Below, in pieces: positions 5,063 to 5,233 of a stretch of 5,233 nucleotides of DNA; position 1 is the stretch's first letter, and each line of letters begins with the position of its first letter. This DNA is from a bacterium (GTDB taxonomy: Bacteria; Zhuqueibacterota; Zhuqueibacteria; Thermofontimicrobiales; Thermofontimicrobiaceae): contig JALOPY010000238.1 in the NCBI GenBank assembly GCA_025453735.1, positions 1-5,233 of the forward strand, given 5' to 3'. The notes below the pieces were generated by a model that was not told the DNA's origin, made no database searches, and saw only the letters and a program-made list of their open reading frames with translations. A program made the translations under genes and the position numbers.

Positions 5063-5233
5063 GTGACAACCATTCATTCGACCGCTATTGTCGATCCCGG
5101 CGCGCTGCTTGGCGAAAATGTTTCCGTCGGTCCCTTCTCGATTATCAATAACGATGTGATTATTGGTGATGATTCTACAATTGCATCGCATGTATTCATT
5201 CAATCCGGCACACGAATTGGAAAAAAATGCCGG
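5063..5233 (+). CDS. lpxA: LpxA, UDP-N-acetylglucosamine acyltransferase, 3' truncated
   Basis: LpxA catalyses the first step of lipid A synthesis, moving a 3-hydroxyacyl chain from acyl-ACP to the 3-OH of UDP-GlcNAc. Only 57 codons lie in the window, and the frame is open to the right edge. The visible part, TTIHSTAIVDPGALLGENV then SVGPFSIINNDVIIGDDSTI, is the typical LpxA N-terminus: it enters the left-handed beta-helix directly, without the extra uridine-binding domain of LpxD, and then shows hexapeptide repeats to RIGKKCR. The start is GTG, chosen because AAGGAG (5052-5057) sits five bases before it and because the product aligns with the usual LpxA beginning. The catalytic His and the hydrocarbon-ruler residues lie beyond the edge. 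Position right after lpxC-fabZ supports the call over other hexapeptide transferases. Confidence 0.92.
   Translation, partial: MTTIHSTAIVDPGALLGENVSVGPFSIINNDVIIGDDSTIASHVFIQSGTRIGKKCR

Noticed and set aside
4844..5203. Antisense open frame of 119 codons over the end of lpxC-fabZ and the start of lpxA
   Set aside because: It covers two well-supported genes on the other strand and shows no family features.

Overview
The window carries part of a conserved outer-membrane biogenesis and lipid A gene cluster, all on the + strand: the C-terminal barrel of bamA (cut by the left edge), an ompH/skp-type periplasmic chaperone gene, lpxD, a fused lpxC-fabZ gene, and the first 57 codons of lpxA (cut by the right edge). 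The organism is therefore a Gram-negative (diderm) bacterium that makes lipopolysaccharide. The LpxC-FabZ fusion, together with an extra segment of about 25 residues in LpxC just before its HKxxD zinc motif, points to the Bacteroidota/Chlorobiota/Calditrichota-type (FCB) assemblage, possibly an uncultivated lineage, rather than to Proteobacteria. Base composition is moderate by eye. I cannot place the organism more precisely.

Layout: 1-1055 bamA 3' part; 1056-1286 gap with a weak terminator-like hairpin, a degenerate inverted repeat and a good sigma70-like promoter; 1287-1853 ompH/skp; 1854-2107 gap with a strong hairpin that has an alternative fold; 2108-3130 lpxD; 3131-3621 a 491-base non-coding gap holding a foldback repeat of about 230 bases and a second, more decayed repeat; 3622-5019 lpxC-fabZ; 5020-5062 a short spacer; 5063-5233 lpxA 5' part.

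How the genes work together: BamA inserts beta-barrel proteins into the outer membrane, and the OmpH/Skp-like protein escorts unfolded barrels across the periplasm. LpxA, LpxC and LpxD are the first three enzymes of lipid A synthesis, and FabZ makes acyl chains available in the type II fatty acid pathway. The order bamA-skp-lpxD-fabZ-lpxA is the familiar one from enterobacteria, with lpxC moved in and fused to fabZ.

None of the genes is novel. The unexplained content is in the three large gaps. They hold related, decayed inverted repeats built from a roughly 9-base CTCTGCGTT-like unit, and a small TCCGCC-N4-GGCGGA hairpin that occurs in two different gaps and seems to have been inserted into an older repeat. 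I see no transposase, CRISPR array, tRNA, rRNA or defence gene.
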